A DNA stretch of 42,622 bases, taken from NCBI RefSeq assembly GCF_017426725.1, contig NZ_JAERMS010000024.1, positions 1 through 42,622 of the forward strand. Reading direction: 5' to 3'. Below the pieces are notes generated by a model that saw nothing but the letters and a program-made list of their open reading frames with translations, did no database searches and was not told where the DNA came from. Shown here in pieces: positions 9,537 through 19,802 of the stretch. Positions within the stretch are counted from its first letter, which is position 1, and each line of letters begins with the position of its first letter. Made by a program: the position numbers and the translations under genes. This DNA comes from Prevotella illustrans. Its GTDB lineage: Bacteria; Bacteroidota; Bacteroidia; Bacteroidales; Bacteroidaceae.

Positions 9537-10703
9537 ATGGACAACAGATATATGATGCGCGGTGTTTCTGCCGCCAAAGAAGATGTGCACAACGCCATCA
9601 AGAACATTGACAAGGGCATTTTTCCGCAGGCTTTCTGTAAGATTATCCCCGACGTGTTGGGCGGAGACCCGGAATATTGCAACATCATGCACGCCGATGG
9701 TGCCGGTACGAAATCGTCATTGGCCTATATGTACTGGAAAGAGACGGGCGATCTGAGTGTATGGAAAGGGATTGCCCAGGACGCCATTGTCATGAATACG
9801 GATGATCTGCTCTGCGTGGGCGCCGTTGACAACATCCTCGTTTCGAGCACGATCGGCCGCAACAAAATGCTGATACCCGGCGAAGTCATATCCGCGATTA
9901 TCAATGGCACGGACGAATTGCTGTCAGACATGCGAAAGATGGGAATCGGAATTTATCCGACCGGTGGCGAAACGGCCGATGTAGGTGACCTCGTGCGCAC
10001 GGTAATCGTAGACTCAACCGTCACTTGCCGCATGAAACGAGCCGATGTAATTGACAACACCAACATCAAGCCGGGTGACGTTATAGTCGGTCTTAGTTCC
10101 ACGGGACAGGCCACGTATGAAAGCCGTTACAATGGCGGCATGGGCAGTAATGGCCTCACTTCGGCACGTCATGATGTCTTCAGCAAGTATCTGGCAGAGA
10201 ATTATCCTGAAAGCTACGACCATGCCGTACCATCCGAATTGGTCTACAGCGGCCGTTACAAGCTGACAGACGCCGTAGAAGGTTCGCCCGTAAACGCAGG
10301 TCAGCTGGTTCTCTCTCCCACTCGTACCTACGCGCCGGTCATCAAGAGAATACTGGATGAAATGCGCCCGGAGATTCATGGCATGGTGCATTGCACAGGC
10401 GGAGCCCAGACGAAAGTGCTCCATTTCGTCAACGACAACTGCAAAGTAATCAAAGACAACATGTTCCCCGTACCACCGCTGTTTAAAGCCATCCATGATT
10501 GCTCCGGAACAGATTGGAAAGAAATGTATCAGGTGTTCAATATGGGACACAGAATGGAAATCTACGTGCGGCCTGAAGTTGCCGAAAAAGTAATCGACAT
10601 CAGTAAAGAATTCAATATAGACGCCCAAATTGTGGGACACATTGAGGAAGGACAGAAGAGCCTTACCATTCACAGCGAATTTGGAACGTTCGAATATAAA
10701 TAA
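9537..10703 (+). CDS. purM: PurM-like phosphoribosylformylglycinamidine cyclo-ligase (AIR synthase)
   Basis: Probably closes the imidazole ring (FGAM to AIR) in purine synthesis. At 388 residues it is longer than E. coli PurM (345) and belongs to the divergent AIR-synthase-related form typical of Bacteroidetes. Visible motifs are HADGAGTKSSLAY (about 51-63), the counterpart of DGVGTK; AMNTDD-like metal loop VMNTDDLLCVGA; and TGGETADVGDLVRT near residue 142. The context with purC and pyrF supports a nucleotide-synthesis role; exact activity is inferred from family. Confidence 0.85.
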   Translation: MDNRYMMRGVSAAKEDVHNAIKNIDKGIFPQAFCKIIPDVLGGDPEYCNIMHADGAGTKSSLAYMYWKETGDLSVWKGIAQDAIVMNTDDLLCVGAVDNILVSSTIGRNKMLIPGEVISAIINGTDELLSDMRKMGIGIYPTGGETADVGDLVRTVIVDSTVTCRMKRADVIDNTNIKPGDVIVGLSSTGQATYESRYNGGMGSNGLTSARHDVFSKYLAENYPESYDHAVPSELVYSGRYKLTDAVEGSPVNAGQLVLSPTRTYAPVIKRILDEMRPEIHGMVHCTGGAQTKVLHFVNDNCKVIKDNMFPVPPLFKAIHDCSGTDWKEMYQVFNMGHRMEIYVRPEVAEKVIDISKEFNIDAQIVGHIEEGQKSLTIHSEFGTFEYK

Positions 10704-10708
10704 ACAAT

Positions 10709-11821
10709 ATGCCGGAAAATAATAGCATACTCGAGAAATTAGACGGGCTTGAAGCTCGTTACGAAGAAGTAAGTACCCTCATTACAGACCCAGATGTGAT
10801 AGCGGATCAGGGGCGATACGTGAAGCTCACCAAAGAGTGGAAAGACCTGGGCGACATCATGAATGCCCGCAAACGCTACATAGATTGTCTCAATTCAATC
10901 GAAGAGGCCAAAGATATCTTGACGAACGAAAGCGACGCGGACATGAAGGACATGGCGCGTCAGGAATTGCAATACAATGAAGAACTGAAGCCTAAACTGG
11001 AAGAGGAAATCAAGATACTGCTGGTTCCAAAAGATCCGGAAGACGCAAAGAATGTACAAATGGAAATCAGAGCCGGGACCGGAGGTGACGAAGCCTGTCT
11101 GTTTGCCGGTGACTTATTTAATATGTATAAGCGCTATTGCGACAACAAAGGCTGGCAACTGAGCGTAACCGATGCTTCTGAAGGTGCCGTGGGCGGCTTC
11201 AAGGAGATTGACTTTGCGATCAGTGGCACCGATGTATATGGCACGTTGAAATATGAAAGCGGCGTGCATCGTGTGCAACGCGTTCCCGTTACGGAAAGCA
11301 ATGGACGCATGCAAACGAGCGCGGCTACGGTTGCTGTATTGCCTGAAGCCGACAAGTTTGAAGTAAACATCAACGAAGGTGATATCAAATGGGATACTTT
11401 CCGTTCGAGTGGAGCCGGCGGTCAGAACGTGAACAAAGTGGAATCGGGTGTTCGTCTGCGCTATCCATGGAAGAATCCGAACACCGGTGAGGTGGAGGAA
11501 ATCCTGATAGAATGTACCGAAACCCGTGATCAGCCCAAGAATAAGGAGCGTGCCTTGAGCCGTCTCTATACGTTCATTCACGACCGTGAACACCAGAAAT
11601 ACGTGGACGATATTGCCAATCGCCGCAAGAGTCTGGTATCAACGGGGGACCGTTCTGCCAAGATTCGCACCTACAACTTTCCGCAAGGTCGCGTGACCGA
11701 TCACCGTATCGGGTTCACGACACATGACCTGCAAGGATTCCTGGGAGGCAACATTCAAGACATGATCGACGCGCTGACCGTTGCGGAAAACGCGGAGAAG
11801 ATGAAAGAATCGGAACTGTAA
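10709..11821 (+). CDS. prfA: Peptide chain release factor 1
   Basis: Class I release factor reading UAA/UAG. The 370-residue protein has an N-terminal coiled-coil domain, the RF1-type codon-recognition tripeptide as PVT in HRVQRVPVTESNGRMQTS (variant of PAT), and the catalytic SSGAGGQNVNKVESGVRL with the GGQ loop. The Met/Ala-rich VAVLPE after the recognition loop is also RF1-like. It starts five bases after the purM-like gene. Confidence 0.95.
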   Translation: MPENNSILEKLDGLEARYEEVSTLITDPDVIADQGRYVKLTKEWKDLGDIMNARKRYIDCLNSIEEAKDILTNESDADMKDMARQELQYNEELKPKLEEEIKILLVPKDPEDAKNVQMEIRAGTGGDEACLFAGDLFNMYKRYCDNKGWQLSVTDASEGAVGGFKEIDFAISGTDVYGTLKYESGVHRVQRVPVTESNGRMQTSAATVAVLPEADKFEVNINEGDIKWDTFRSSGAGGQNVNKVESGVRLRYPWKNPNTGEVEEILIECTETRDQPKNKERALSRLYTFIHDREHQKYVDDIANRRKSLVSTGDRSAKIRTYNFPQGRVTDHRIGFTTHDLQGFLGGNIQDMIDALTVAENAEKMKESEL

Positions 11822-11856
11822 TCACCTGTCAAACAAACAAAACAATTAACATCATC

Positions 11857-12003
11857 ATGGGAATCAGGTACACAAAGAAAACGGATGAGAATGAAAACAA
11901 GGAGAAGACCGTACAGGCCGAAGAGTTTATCAATCTCATGACCTCAACCAAAAGAAGCACGAGGAAAATCAAGGAACTGCCAAGGACCGAAGTCGGCAAA
12001 TAG
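11857..12003 (+). CDS. Small basic hypothetical protein (48 residues)
   Basis: Short ORF between prfA and pyrF starting [17 protein letters not shown] and ending [18 protein letters not shown]. It is strongly charged and lysine/arginine-rich, has no membrane segment or signal peptide, and occupies most of an otherwise empty 217-base gap in the operon. Base composition resembles its neighbours. No family recognised. Placement and clean coding character make it a plausible real gene, but conservation is untested. Confidence 0.55.
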   Translation: MGIRYTKKTDENENKEKTVQAEEFINLMTSTKRSTRKIKELPRTEVGK

Positions 12004-12038
12004 TTTTTCAAACCACAACAAATAAGAATAGAAATTAT

Positions 12039-12875
12039 ATGAAAAGAGAAGAGCTCGTCAACCAAATATTTTCAAAGAAATCATTTCTATGTGTAGGGTT
12101 GGATATCGACCTGAAGAAAATTCCGGCACGGATGCTCGAAGAGGAAGAGCCGATATTTGCCTTCAACAAGATGATTATTGACGCGACAGCTCCTTATTGC
12201 GTTGCCTACAAGCCCAACCTGGCATTCTACGAATGCTATGGAATCAAAGGAATGATGGCTTTCGAACATACAATCACGTACATCAAGAAGGTCTACCCTA
12301 CTCACTTCATCATCGCGGATGCCAAGCGTGGCGATATCGGAAATACGAGCACGATGTATGCCAAGACATTCTTTGAAGAATATGATTTGGACGCGCTGAC
12401 CGTAGCTCCCTACATGGGGGAAGACAGCGTGAAGCCTTTTTTGGAATACAAGAACAAATGGGTTGTGCTGTTGGCGCTGACCAGCAATAAAGGTTCGCAT
12501 GATTTTCAACTGACGGAAGACCGCCACGGCGAATGGTTGTTTGAGAAAGTGCTTCGCAAAAGCCGGGAGTGGGGCCATGAGGAGAACATGATGTACGTGG
12601 TGGGTGCCACACAGGGCCGGATGTTTGAAGATATCCGCAAAGTGGCTCCTCGCCATTTCCTGCTTGTACCCGGTGTAGGCGCTCAAGGAGGAAGCCTGCG
12701 GGACGTATGCCGGTATGGCATGATCGAGGACTGCGGACTGCTTGTCAACTCTTCGCGCGGCATTCTCTATCCGTGTGAAAAAGACTCGTGTGGCATAGAG
12801 CGATATGCAGACCTGGTTGCGGAAAAGGCAAAAGAACTACAGCAGGAAATGGCGAAAGAACTTGAAACACTTTAA
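12039..12875 (+). CDS. pyrF: Orotidine 5'-phosphate decarboxylase (long/type 2 form)
   Basis: Converts OMP to UMP, last step of pyrimidine synthesis. The 278-residue protein is the long bacterial form. [14 protein letters not shown] holds the phosphate/substrate region at the N-terminus, [13 protein letters not shown] (about residues 89-101) contains the catalytic Asp-Lys-Asp set, and [13 protein letters not shown] and [11 protein letters not shown] are the C-terminal phosphate-binding loops. It is the last gene of the operon that begins at phoH. Confidence 0.95.
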   Translation: MKREELVNQIFSKKSFLCVGLDIDLKKIPARMLEEEEPIFAFNKMIIDATAPYCVAYKPNLAFYECYGIKGMMAFEHTITYIKKVYPTHFIIADAKRGDIGNTSTMYAKTFFEEYDLDALTVAPYMGEDSVKPFLEYKNKWVVLLALTSNKGSHDFQLTEDRHGEWLFEKVLRKSREWGHEENMMYVVGATQGRMFEDIRKVAPRHFLLVPGVGAQGGSLRDVCRYGMIEDCGLLVNSSRGILYPCEKDSCGIERYADLVAEKAKELQQEMAKELETL

Positions 12876-13005
12876 GTGTAACAACTTTAAGTAATATGCT
12901 TGCATGATGAGCTATGCAGCAATAGCAGAAAGGCGGTAATGAATTAATATTCTGAAATTTTAGCAAATATTATTCTTGCCTCCTTTTTTTGTGGAGATTT
13001 TTTGC

Positions 13006-13013
13006 TATATTTG
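13006..13013 (+). promoter_or_regulatory. Candidate -7 box for the lipid A operon
   Basis: TATATTTG followed by C, 27 bases before the lpxD ATG. The upstream stretch is T-rich but lacks a well-spaced TTTG (nearest gives a 14-base spacer). Confidence 0.5.
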
Positions 13014-13040
13014 CAAAACTAATTCAATTTGATTTACAAA

Positions 13041-14072
13041 ATGGAATTCACTGCAAGTCAAATAGCCCAGTTAGTACAGGGCCGGGTTGAGGGTAACGAA
13101 AACGCGACCATCAACACTTTTGCAAAAATAGAAGAAGGCGTCGAAGGCGCTATTTCTTTCCTTTCTAACGAAAAATATACCCATTATATCTATAATACGA
13201 AATCAACAATTGTTCTGGTTGATGAGCAATTAGAATTTGACAAGCCCGTTACTACGACTTTGATAAGGGTGGCTAATGCTCGCGATTGTGTAGCTCGGCT
13301 ACTACAAATGTATGAGGCTGCCAAACCCAAAAAGCAAGGAATCGATTCGTTGGCTTTCATCTCACCCAAGGCAAAAATTGGCAACGACTGTTACATAGGC
13401 GCTTTTGCATACATTGCGGATGGGGTTGAAATCGGAGACGGCTGTCAAATCTACCCCCATGCTGTAGTGGGTGACAACGTGACAGTGGGCAAAGATTGCA
13501 TTATTTATCCCAACACCACGATTTATCACGATTGCAAAATCGGCAATCGAGTTATTCTTCATGCAGGAAGTGTGATAGGTTCAGATGGTTTCGGCTTTGC
13601 TCCCAATGGTGATCAATACGATAAAATACCCCAAATAGGTATCGTAACGATAGAAGATGATGTAGAAATCGGAGCCAACACGTGTATAGACCGCTCAACA
13701 ATGGGTAGTACCGTTATTTGCAAAGGTGTAAAGCTGGACAATCTTGTACAAATTGCACATAACGTTGAAGTGGGTGAAAATACAGTTATGTCTGCACAGG
13801 TCGGGATTGCAGGAAGTACCAAAGTGGGGCAATGGTGTATGTTTGGCGGGCAAGTAGGTGTCGCCGGTCATATCTCCATAGGCGACAAGGTGTTTCTTGG
13901 CGCCCAATCAGGCGTGCCAAGCAGCATAAAGGACAACCAAACATTAATCGGCACGCCGCCAATGGAAAAGTTGCCTTATTTCAAATCACAGGCGATTTTC
14001 CAGAAACTTCCTGATCTTTATAAGGAAATAAATCAGCTCAAGAAAGAAATCGAACTTTTAAAGAAATCATAA
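13041..14072 (+). CDS. lpxD: UDP-3-O-acylglucosamine N-acyltransferase
   Basis: Adds the second hydroxyacyl chain in lipid A synthesis. The 343-residue product starts [18 protein letters not shown], as in homologs, so ATG at 13041 is preferred to an in-frame TTG at 13029. An N-terminal uridine-binding domain (to about 100) is followed by a left-handed beta helix of hexapeptide repeats ([13 protein letters not shown]..., [11 protein letters not shown]..., [11 protein letters not shown]) with the catalytic His in the [10 protein letters not shown] region. The helical C-terminus ends [11 protein letters not shown]. First gene of an lpxD, lpxC-fabZ, lpxA, miaA run. Confidence 0.93.
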   Translation: MEFTASQIAQLVQGRVEGNENATINTFAKIEEGVEGAISFLSNEKYTHYIYNTKSTIVLVDEQLEFDKPVTTTLIRVANARDCVARLLQMYEAAKPKKQGIDSLAFISPKAKIGNDCYIGAFAYIADGVEIGDGCQIYPHAVVGDNVTVGKDCIIYPNTTIYHDCKIGNRVILHAGSVIGSDGFGFAPNGDQYDKIPQIGIVTIEDDVEIGANTCIDRSTMGSTVICKGVKLDNLVQIAHNVEVGENTVMSAQVGIAGSTKVGQWCMFGGQVGVAGHISIGDKVFLGAQSGVPSSIKDNQTLIGTPPMEKLPYFKSQAIFQKLPDLYKEINQLKKEIELLKKS

Positions 14073-14082
14073 TAATACAGAT

Positions 14083-15468
14083 ATGTCTAAACAAAAGACA
14101 CTCAAAGGTAGCTTCTCTCTTTTTGGTAAGGGACTGCATACAGGTTTAAGCCTTACCGTTACGTTTAATCCTGCTTCTGAAAATACAGGATATAAGATTC
14201 AACGTATCGATTTAGAAGGCCAACCCACCATTGACGCTATTGCTGAAAACGTTGTTGATACACAACGGGGAACTGTCTTATCAAAGAATAATGTCCGCAT
14301 CGGTACGATCGAGCATGGCATGTCCGCCCTTTACGCATTGGGTATAGACAACTGTATGATTCAAGTCAATGGCCCTGAATTTCCCATATTAGATGGATCG
14401 GCAGCGATGTACGTAAACAAGATACACGAGGTTGGCATTGAGGAACAAAACGCCGAAAAGGATTATTATATCATTCGAAAGAAGATAGAAATCAAAGACG
14501 AGCAGTCCGGCTCGTGTATCACCATTTTGCCGGATGATAATTTCTCGATTACGGCAATGTGCTCTTTCCAGTCTAAATTCATCAACAGCCAGTTCGCGAC
14601 ATTGGATGATATCGCTAATTTTACTGACGAAATAGCGCCTGCCAGAACTTTCGTCTTCGTTCGTGACATCGTTCCTCTGCTTGAAGCAAACCTGATAAAG
14701 GGAGGCGATTTAGACAATGCTATTGTTATTTACGAGAAAGAAGTTACACAAGAAAAGCTTGACCAATTGGCAGATATTCTAAAAGTTCCCCACATGGACG
14801 CAAAGAAGATTGGTTACATACAGCACAAGCCGCTTTTGTGGGAAAACGAATGCACACGCCATAAGCTATTGGATATCATTGGTGACATGGCCTTGATTGG
14901 GAAACCTATCAAAGGACGCATTGTAGCTACACGTCCGGGACATACAATCAACAACAAGTTTGCACGTCAAATGCGCAAGGAGATTCGCAAACATGAAGTG
15001 CAGGCCCCTATTTATGATCCCAATGATGAACCCATCATGGATAATATCCGCATCAGGCAGTTGCTACCACACCGCTACCCCATGCAGTTGGTTGATAAGA
15101 TCATAGCTATGGGATCAACAAGTATTGTAGGCGTGAAGAATATAACGGCAAACGAACCTTTCTTCCAAGGGCATTTTCCAGAAGAACCGGTTATGCCTGG
15201 TGTTCTGCAAATAGAAGCAATGGCACAATGCGGTGGCCTGTTGGTTTTGAACCAACTCGAAGATCCGGAGCGTTGGTCGACCTATTTTATTAAAATTGAT
15301 GACGTAAAATTCCGTCAAAAGGTTGTTCCTGGTGATACGCTGCTGTTCAGGGTAGAATTGCTACAGCCCGTACGCCATGGAATCAGCTCCATGAAAGGTT
15401 ATCTTTTTGTCGGCGACCATGTTGTTTCTGAAGCGACCTTCACAGCTCAGATTGTGAGAAACAAATAA
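14083..15468 (+). CDS. lpxC-fabZ: Fused LpxC deacetylase / FabZ dehydratase
   Basis: A 461-residue fusion characteristic of Bacteroidetes. The N-terminal part (about 1-300) is the zinc deacetylase that commits UDP-acyl-GlcNAc to lipid A: H78 in GTIEHGMSALYALG, H260 and D264 in RHKLLDIIGD as zinc ligands, and H287 in RPGHTINNK, all with the spacing of known LpxC. The C-terminal part (about 318-461) is a hot-dog-fold hydroxyacyl-ACP dehydratase, IRQLLPHRYPMQLVD and GHFPEEPVMPGVLQIEAMAQ, with catalytic H364 and E378. LpxC is an established essential Gram-negative enzyme. Confidence 0.95.
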   Translation: MSKQKTLKGSFSLFGKGLHTGLSLTVTFNPASENTGYKIQRIDLEGQPTIDAIAENVVDTQRGTVLSKNNVRIGTIEHGMSALYALGIDNCMIQVNGPEFPILDGSAAMYVNKIHEVGIEEQNAEKDYYIIRKKIEIKDEQSGSCITILPDDNFSITAMCSFQSKFINSQFATLDDIANFTDEIAPARTFVFVRDIVPLLEANLIKGGDLDNAIVIYEKEVTQEKLDQLADILKVPHMDAKKIGYIQHKPLLWENECTRHKLLDIIGDMALIGKPIKGRIVATRPGHTINNKFARQMRKEIRKHEVQAPIYDPNDEPIMDNIRIRQLLPHRYPMQLVDKIIAMGSTSIVGVKNITANEPFFQGHFPEEPVMPGVLQIEAMAQCGGLLVLNQLEDPERWSTYFIKIDDVKFRQKVVPGDTLLFRVELLQPVRHGISSMKGYLFVGDHVVSEATFTAQIVRNK

Positions 15469-15490
15469 TACGAGAAAAGAATATATACTT

Positions 15491-16261
15491 ATGAATACAA
15501 TCAGCCCGTTAGCGTTTGTACACCCTAACGCAAAACTTGGTGATAACAATATTATTGGTCCGTTTTGTTTTATTGATGATAACACCATTCTGGGAGACAA
15601 TAATAACCTCCAGAATAGTGTTACGATAAACTTTGGAGCCAGAATAGGCAGCAATAATGAAATCTTCCCTGGGGCCAGTATCTCTACAAAGCCACAGGAT
15701 TTGAAATTCAAGGGAGAAGAAACAACATGCCAAGTTGGTGACAATAACAGTATTCGCGAAAATGTTACAATCTCAAGAGGTACTGCCTCAAAAGGTATGA
15801 CGATTGTAGGAAACAACAATCTCTTAATGGAAAATATGCATATTGCCCACGACTGTCTTGTTGGAAATAATTGCATTATCGGCAACTCGACAAAATTTGC
15901 CGGAGAAGTAACCATTGACGACAACGCTATCATAAGCGCAGCCGTTCTCACTCATCAATTCTGCCATATCGGAAGCTTGGTCATGATTCAGGGAGGCTGC
16001 CGTTTTTCGCAAGATATCCCACCTTATATTATTGCGGGGAAGGAACCAACCCGATATGCCGGGGTTAATCTTGTAGGACTTCGTCGCTATGGATTCGACA
16101 ACGAACTCATATCTCTTATTCATGAAGCTTACAGGCTTTTATACAACAAGGGAGTCCTTGCCGAAGGTATAGAAGAAATCAAGAGGAACTTAACAATAAC
16201 CCCAGAGATACAATATATCATCGATTTTGTATCCGGTTCTAAGCGAGGTATTATTCGATAA
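15491..16261 (+). CDS. lpxA: Acyl-ACP--UDP-N-acetylglucosamine O-acyltransferase
   Basis: First acylation step of lipid A synthesis. The 256-residue protein is a hexapeptide-repeat beta helix ([34 protein letters not shown]) with the catalytic His in [17 protein letters not shown] and a helical C-terminal domain (about 190-256) beginning [15 protein letters not shown]. Many Asn residues fall in the turn positions. It lies 22 bases after lpxC-fabZ. Confidence 0.94.
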   Translation: MNTISPLAFVHPNAKLGDNNIIGPFCFIDDNTILGDNNNLQNSVTINFGARIGSNNEIFPGASISTKPQDLKFKGEETTCQVGDNNSIRENVTISRGTASKGMTIVGNNNLLMENMHIAHDCLVGNNCIIGNSTKFAGEVTIDDNAIISAAVLTHQFCHIGSLVMIQGGCRFSQDIPPYIIAGKEPTRYAGVNLVGLRRYGFDNELISLIHEAYRLLYNKGVLAEGIEEIKRNLTITPEIQYIIDFVSGSKRGIIR

Positions 16262-16299
16262 CACCTCGCTTCTTATATATCAGCAAGCGACATTTTATC

Positions 16300-17199
16300 G
16301 TGAAAACTCTTTTTGTTGTATTAGGTCCGACCGGTGTTGGCAAAACAGAAACTTGTTTAGCTATTGCCCAACACCTAAACACACCGATAATAAATGCTGA
16401 CTCCCGCCAGATTTTCGCGGAAATACCTATCGGAACAGCAGCTCCCACGCCACAACAACAAGCAATCGTCCCCCATTATTTTGTAGGAAACCACCAATTA
16501 ACAGATTATTACAGCGCTTCTTTATACGAAGAAGAGGTCTTAAATCTTCTGAAAGAATTATTCGAAAAACATTCTTCATGCTTGCTGACCGGTGGAAGCA
16601 TGATGTATATCGACGCAGTATGCAAGGGAATTGATGATATTCCTACAATAGATTCTGCCACACGAGCCTTGATGAAACAACGTCTTGAGACAGAAGGTCT
16701 CACGGCCATGGTTGAAGAATTGAAGCAATTGGATCCAATCCATTGGAATGAAGTTGACAAACGCAACCCCAGACGCGTCGTTCATGCTTTGGAAATATGC
16801 CACATGACAGGTAAACCCTATTCATCTTTTAGAACGAACACGACCAAACAACGCCCTTTCAAGATATGTAAGATAGGATTAAACCGAGACCGTGACGAAT
16901 TGTATACCCGCATTAATCTACGCGTACTCAACATGCTTGATCAAGGTTTGGAGGACGAAGCAAGACAATTATACCATCTCCGTAATTTAAATTCCTTAAA
17001 TACAGTCGGTTATAAAGAGATGTTTAAGTATCTTGACGGTGATATTTCAAAAGAAGAAGCCATCCGACAGATACAATCTAATACCAGACGATACATGCGC
17101 AAGCAACTCACTTGGTTTAAAAAAGATTCGGATATCCAATGGTTTCATCCCGACAATATTAAAGAAATTATAAATTACATAGACGCATCATTGTGCTAA
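16300..17199 (+). CDS. miaA: tRNA dimethylallyltransferase
   Basis: Transfers dimethylallyl from DMAPP to A37 of UNN-reading tRNAs. The 299-residue product starts with [20 protein letters not shown] places the P-loop at residues 9-16 and the conserved DSRQ at 34-37. [17 protein letters not shown] and [11 protein letters not shown] are further family motifs. It follows lpxA by 38 bases, an arrangement seen in other Bacteroidetes as I recall, so it is probably read with the lipid A genes. Confidence 0.94.
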   Translation: MKTLFVVLGPTGVGKTETCLAIAQHLNTPIINADSRQIFAEIPIGTAAPTPQQQAIVPHYFVGNHQLTDYYSASLYEEEVLNLLKELFEKHSSCLLTGGSMMYIDAVCKGIDDIPTIDSATRALMKQRLETEGLTAMVEELKQLDPIHWNEVDKRNPRRVVHALEICHMTGKPYSSFRTNTTKQRPFKICKIGLNRDRDELYTRINLRVLNMLDQGLEDEARQLYHLRNLNSLNTVGYKEMFKYLDGDISKEEAIRQIQSNTRRYMRKQLTWFKKDSDIQWFHPDNIKEIINYIDASLC

Positions 17200-17220
17200 A
17201 GGAGTTATTTCGTAATTTTG
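17191..17220 (+). promoter_or_regulatory. Bacteroidetes-type promoter of the PBP gene
   Basis: TTG at 17191-17193 (ATTG context), 19-base spacer, TAATTTTG at 17213-17220, 18 bases before the ATG. It overlaps the 3' end of miaA. Confidence 0.65.
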
Positions 17221-17238
17221 TAAAAACAATATGCTCTT

Positions 17239-19773
17239 ATGAACAAGATAAAAAGATTTTTCAGCGAGTGCATGAGAAAGCTCAAAACTTTCTGGTGTTG
17301 GTATAAAAAACTTTATCAAAACAGTCCTTGGTACATAAAGACCGTTACCGCCATAGTTTCATTTATTCTTTTGTTGATTATCTATCTTGGCATGGTAGAT
17401 ATGAACTTCCTTTGGCTTTTTGGTAAAAGTCCGGGCTATTTCTCCGGCATTCGTGATCCCCAAACTTCTCAAGCCTCCGAGATATACAGTGCAGACGGCA
17501 AGCTCATTGGTAAATTTTTCAACGAAAACCGAACACCCGTAAAATATGAAGATGTCAATCCTGCATTCTTTAAGGCCCTCATCGACACTGAAGATGAACG
17601 ATTTTACAGCCATTTCGGCATTGATCCCATTGGACTTATCGGGGCTGCCAAAGACGCGATCCTGCGTCATGACAGTCGTGGCGCGTCTACCATCACACAG
17701 CAATTGGCCAAAAACATGTTCCGAGTACGCACCCACTACTCCACAGGACTCCTTGGCAAGATTCCCGGTTTGAAGATCCTTATCATTAAAAGTAAAGAAT
17801 GGATTATCGCCACTAAACTTGAGACAATATTCAGCAAAAAGGAAATTCTGACGATGTATGCCAATACCGTTGATTTTGGTTCCAACGCCTATGGCATTAA
17901 AACCGCCGCGAAAACATACTTCAACGTTTCTCCTAAAGATCTGACAACAGAACAAGCCGCCGTATTAGTCGGTATGCTCAAAGCAACAACCTATTACAAT
18001 CCCAAGAGTAACTATGAACATAGTCTTGCCCGACGAAACACCGTTCTCCATAATATGGTTACCCACGGCGATTTAAGTCGCGCAGAATATGATACTCTTT
18101 CACAAAAGCCTATAACCCTTGACTATAAGATAGAAGAGAACTACGATGGCCAAGCCATGTACTTCCGTGAGGCTATTGCCCAGTATCTGAAAGATACAGG
18201 CTGGCTTGAAGAAACGGGATATGACTTGTATAGCAGTGGCCTGAAAATTTATACGACAATAGACACTCGCATGCAGAAGTATGCCGAAGATGCGGCCCGC
18301 AAACAGATGAAGTTGGTTCAACAAAACTTCAACAACCATTGGGGAATCTATCGAAATCGTGCGACAAACTGGATGACACAAGAGCCTTGGCAGGATGAAA
18401 ACCACCAAGTGATTCCCAACTTTATTCAGCAAATTGCCGAGCGCCAACCGTTCTATAAAGCTCTGCAAGCCAAATATCCTAATGATCCCGATTCTATCCG
18501 ATACTATTACAAAGAATGGAAACATCCTGTAAAAGTATTCGATTATGATAAAGGAATCGTTACCAAGGAGATGACTTCCGAAGACTCTATCAAGTACATG
18601 ACCAGTTTCATGCACTGCGCTTTTGTTGCTATGGAACCGCAAACCGGCCAAGTGAAAGCCTGGGTTGGAGATATAGATTTTACCACATGGAAGTATGATA
18701 AAGTGACTGCCATGCGCCAACCAGGCTCTACATTCAAATTGTTCGTCTATACAGAAGCGATGAACCAGGGTCTCACCCCTTGCGACAAGCGCCGGGACGA
18801 ATATATCTCCATGCAAGTTTACGACAAGAAGCTGCGGAAAGAAGTAACTTGGACACCCACCAATGCAAACGGCTACTTCACAGGCGACTCCATGCCACTG
18901 AAAAGCGCATTTGCCAAGAGTATAAATTCGGTGGCCGTGCGTCTGGGACAAGAGATGGGTATCAAGCGTATAGCTGAGACCGCGCATAAGATGGGCGTCA
19001 ACAGCTCATTGGATGAGACTCCGTCTTTGGCCCTTGGCTCCAGCGACGTGAATCTGCTGGAAATGGTTAATGCCTATTGTGTACCCGCAGATAACGGTAA
19101 ACATCACGCTCCTGTGCTTATTACGCGTATCGTCGACAAAAATGGCAATGAAGTTTATGTAGCGCCCCAAAAGTCTGAGCAAGTGATCCCATATAAGAGC
19201 GCCTTCCTCGTGCAGCAACTACTGCAAGGCGGCATGCGTGAACCTGGGGGCACGTCTATGTCACTTTGGGGTTACGTAAGCAATTTCCGTGATACCGAGT
19301 TTGGAGGAAAGACCGGAACCAGCAACAACCATTCCGACGCATGGTTTATGGCTGTCAGTCCCCGTCTTGTCTGCGGCGCATGGGTAGGTGGCGAATACAG
19401 AAGCATTCATTTCCGTACCGGAGCTTTAGGACAAGGTTCCCGCACTGCTCTCCCCATCTGCGGCTACTTTCTTCAAGCCGTCTTAAGCAATCCCGAATTC
19501 AAGAAATATCATGGTAAGTTTGACAAGCCCAACCAGTCAGACATTACCGGAGATATGTACAACTGCGCAAGCTATTATCCACAAGCTCGGGTAGACACCA
19601 CTGCCAACGACAGTCTCTCCCACAGTGAAGAAATTTTGCTTGACAAAGATGGCAATCCGATTATCACGCCAATAGAAGGCGCAAAGAAAGTTCATGAAGA
19701 AAACAATGCTTCCAAGGCTACAGAGCCAAAGAAGAAACCTCATGAAGAAACCGTGAATTTTGACAATCTGTAA
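17239..19773 (+). CDS. Class A penicillin-binding protein (PBP1A-like)
   Basis: Bifunctional peptidoglycan glycosyltransferase/transpeptidase, 844 residues, anchored by one membrane segment (about 34-52). GT51 motifs: TEDERFYSHFGID (catalytic E118) and GASTITQQLAKN (148-159). Transpeptidase motifs: S497-x-x-K500 in RQPGSTFKLF, S561-I-N563 in KSINSVAVRL, and KTGT at 691-694. The C-terminus is a charged, Lys/Glu-rich tail (about 780-844). Length is normal for the family. Preceded by its own promoter; the helicase gene follows 29 bases downstream. Confidence 0.93.
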   Translation: MNKIKRFFSECMRKLKTFWCWYKKLYQNSPWYIKTVTAIVSFILLLIIYLGMVDMNFLWLFGKSPGYFSGIRDPQTSQASEIYSADGKLIGKFFNENRTPVKYEDVNPAFFKALIDTEDERFYSHFGIDPIGLIGAAKDAILRHDSRGASTITQQLAKNMFRVRTHYSTGLLGKIPGLKILIIKSKEWIIATKLETIFSKKEILTMYANTVDFGSNAYGIKTAAKTYFNVSPKDLTTEQAAVLVGMLKATTYYNPKSNYEHSLARRNTVLHNMVTHGDLSRAEYDTLSQKPITLDYKIEENYDGQAMYFREAIAQYLKDTGWLEETGYDLYSSGLKIYTTIDTRMQKYAEDAARKQMKLVQQNFNNHWGIYRNRATNWMTQEPWQDENHQVIPNFIQQIAERQPFYKALQAKYPNDPDSIRYYYKEWKHPVKVFDYDKGIVTKEMTSEDSIKYMTSFMHCAFVAMEPQTGQVKAWVGDIDFTTWKYDKVTAMRQPGSTFKLFVYTEAMNQGLTPCDKRRDEYISMQVYDKKLRKEVTWTPTNANGYFTGDSMPLKSAFAKSINSVAVRLGQEMGIKRIAETAHKMGVNSSLDETPSLALGSSDVNLLEMVNAYCVPADNGKHHAPVLITRIVDKNGNEVYVAPQKSEQVIPYKSAFLVQQLLQGGMREPGGTSMSLWGYVSNFRDTEFGGKTGTSNNHSDAWFMAVSPRLVCGAWVGGEYRSIHFRTGALGQGSRTALPICGYFLQAVLSNPEFKKYHGKFDKPNQSDITGDMYNCASYYPQARVDTTANDSLSHSEEILLDKDGNPIITPIEGAKKVHEENNASKATEPKKKPHEETVNFDNL

Positions 19774-19802
19774 TCATCGAAAATCAAGATACCAATATAG
19801 AC

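Noticed and set aside
8781..9692. 303-codon minus-strand ORF opposite aroE
   Set aside because: Antisense shadow of aroE and the purM-like gene.
18100..18987. 295-codon minus-strand ORF opposite the PBP gene
   Set aside because: Antisense shadow with no family likeness.
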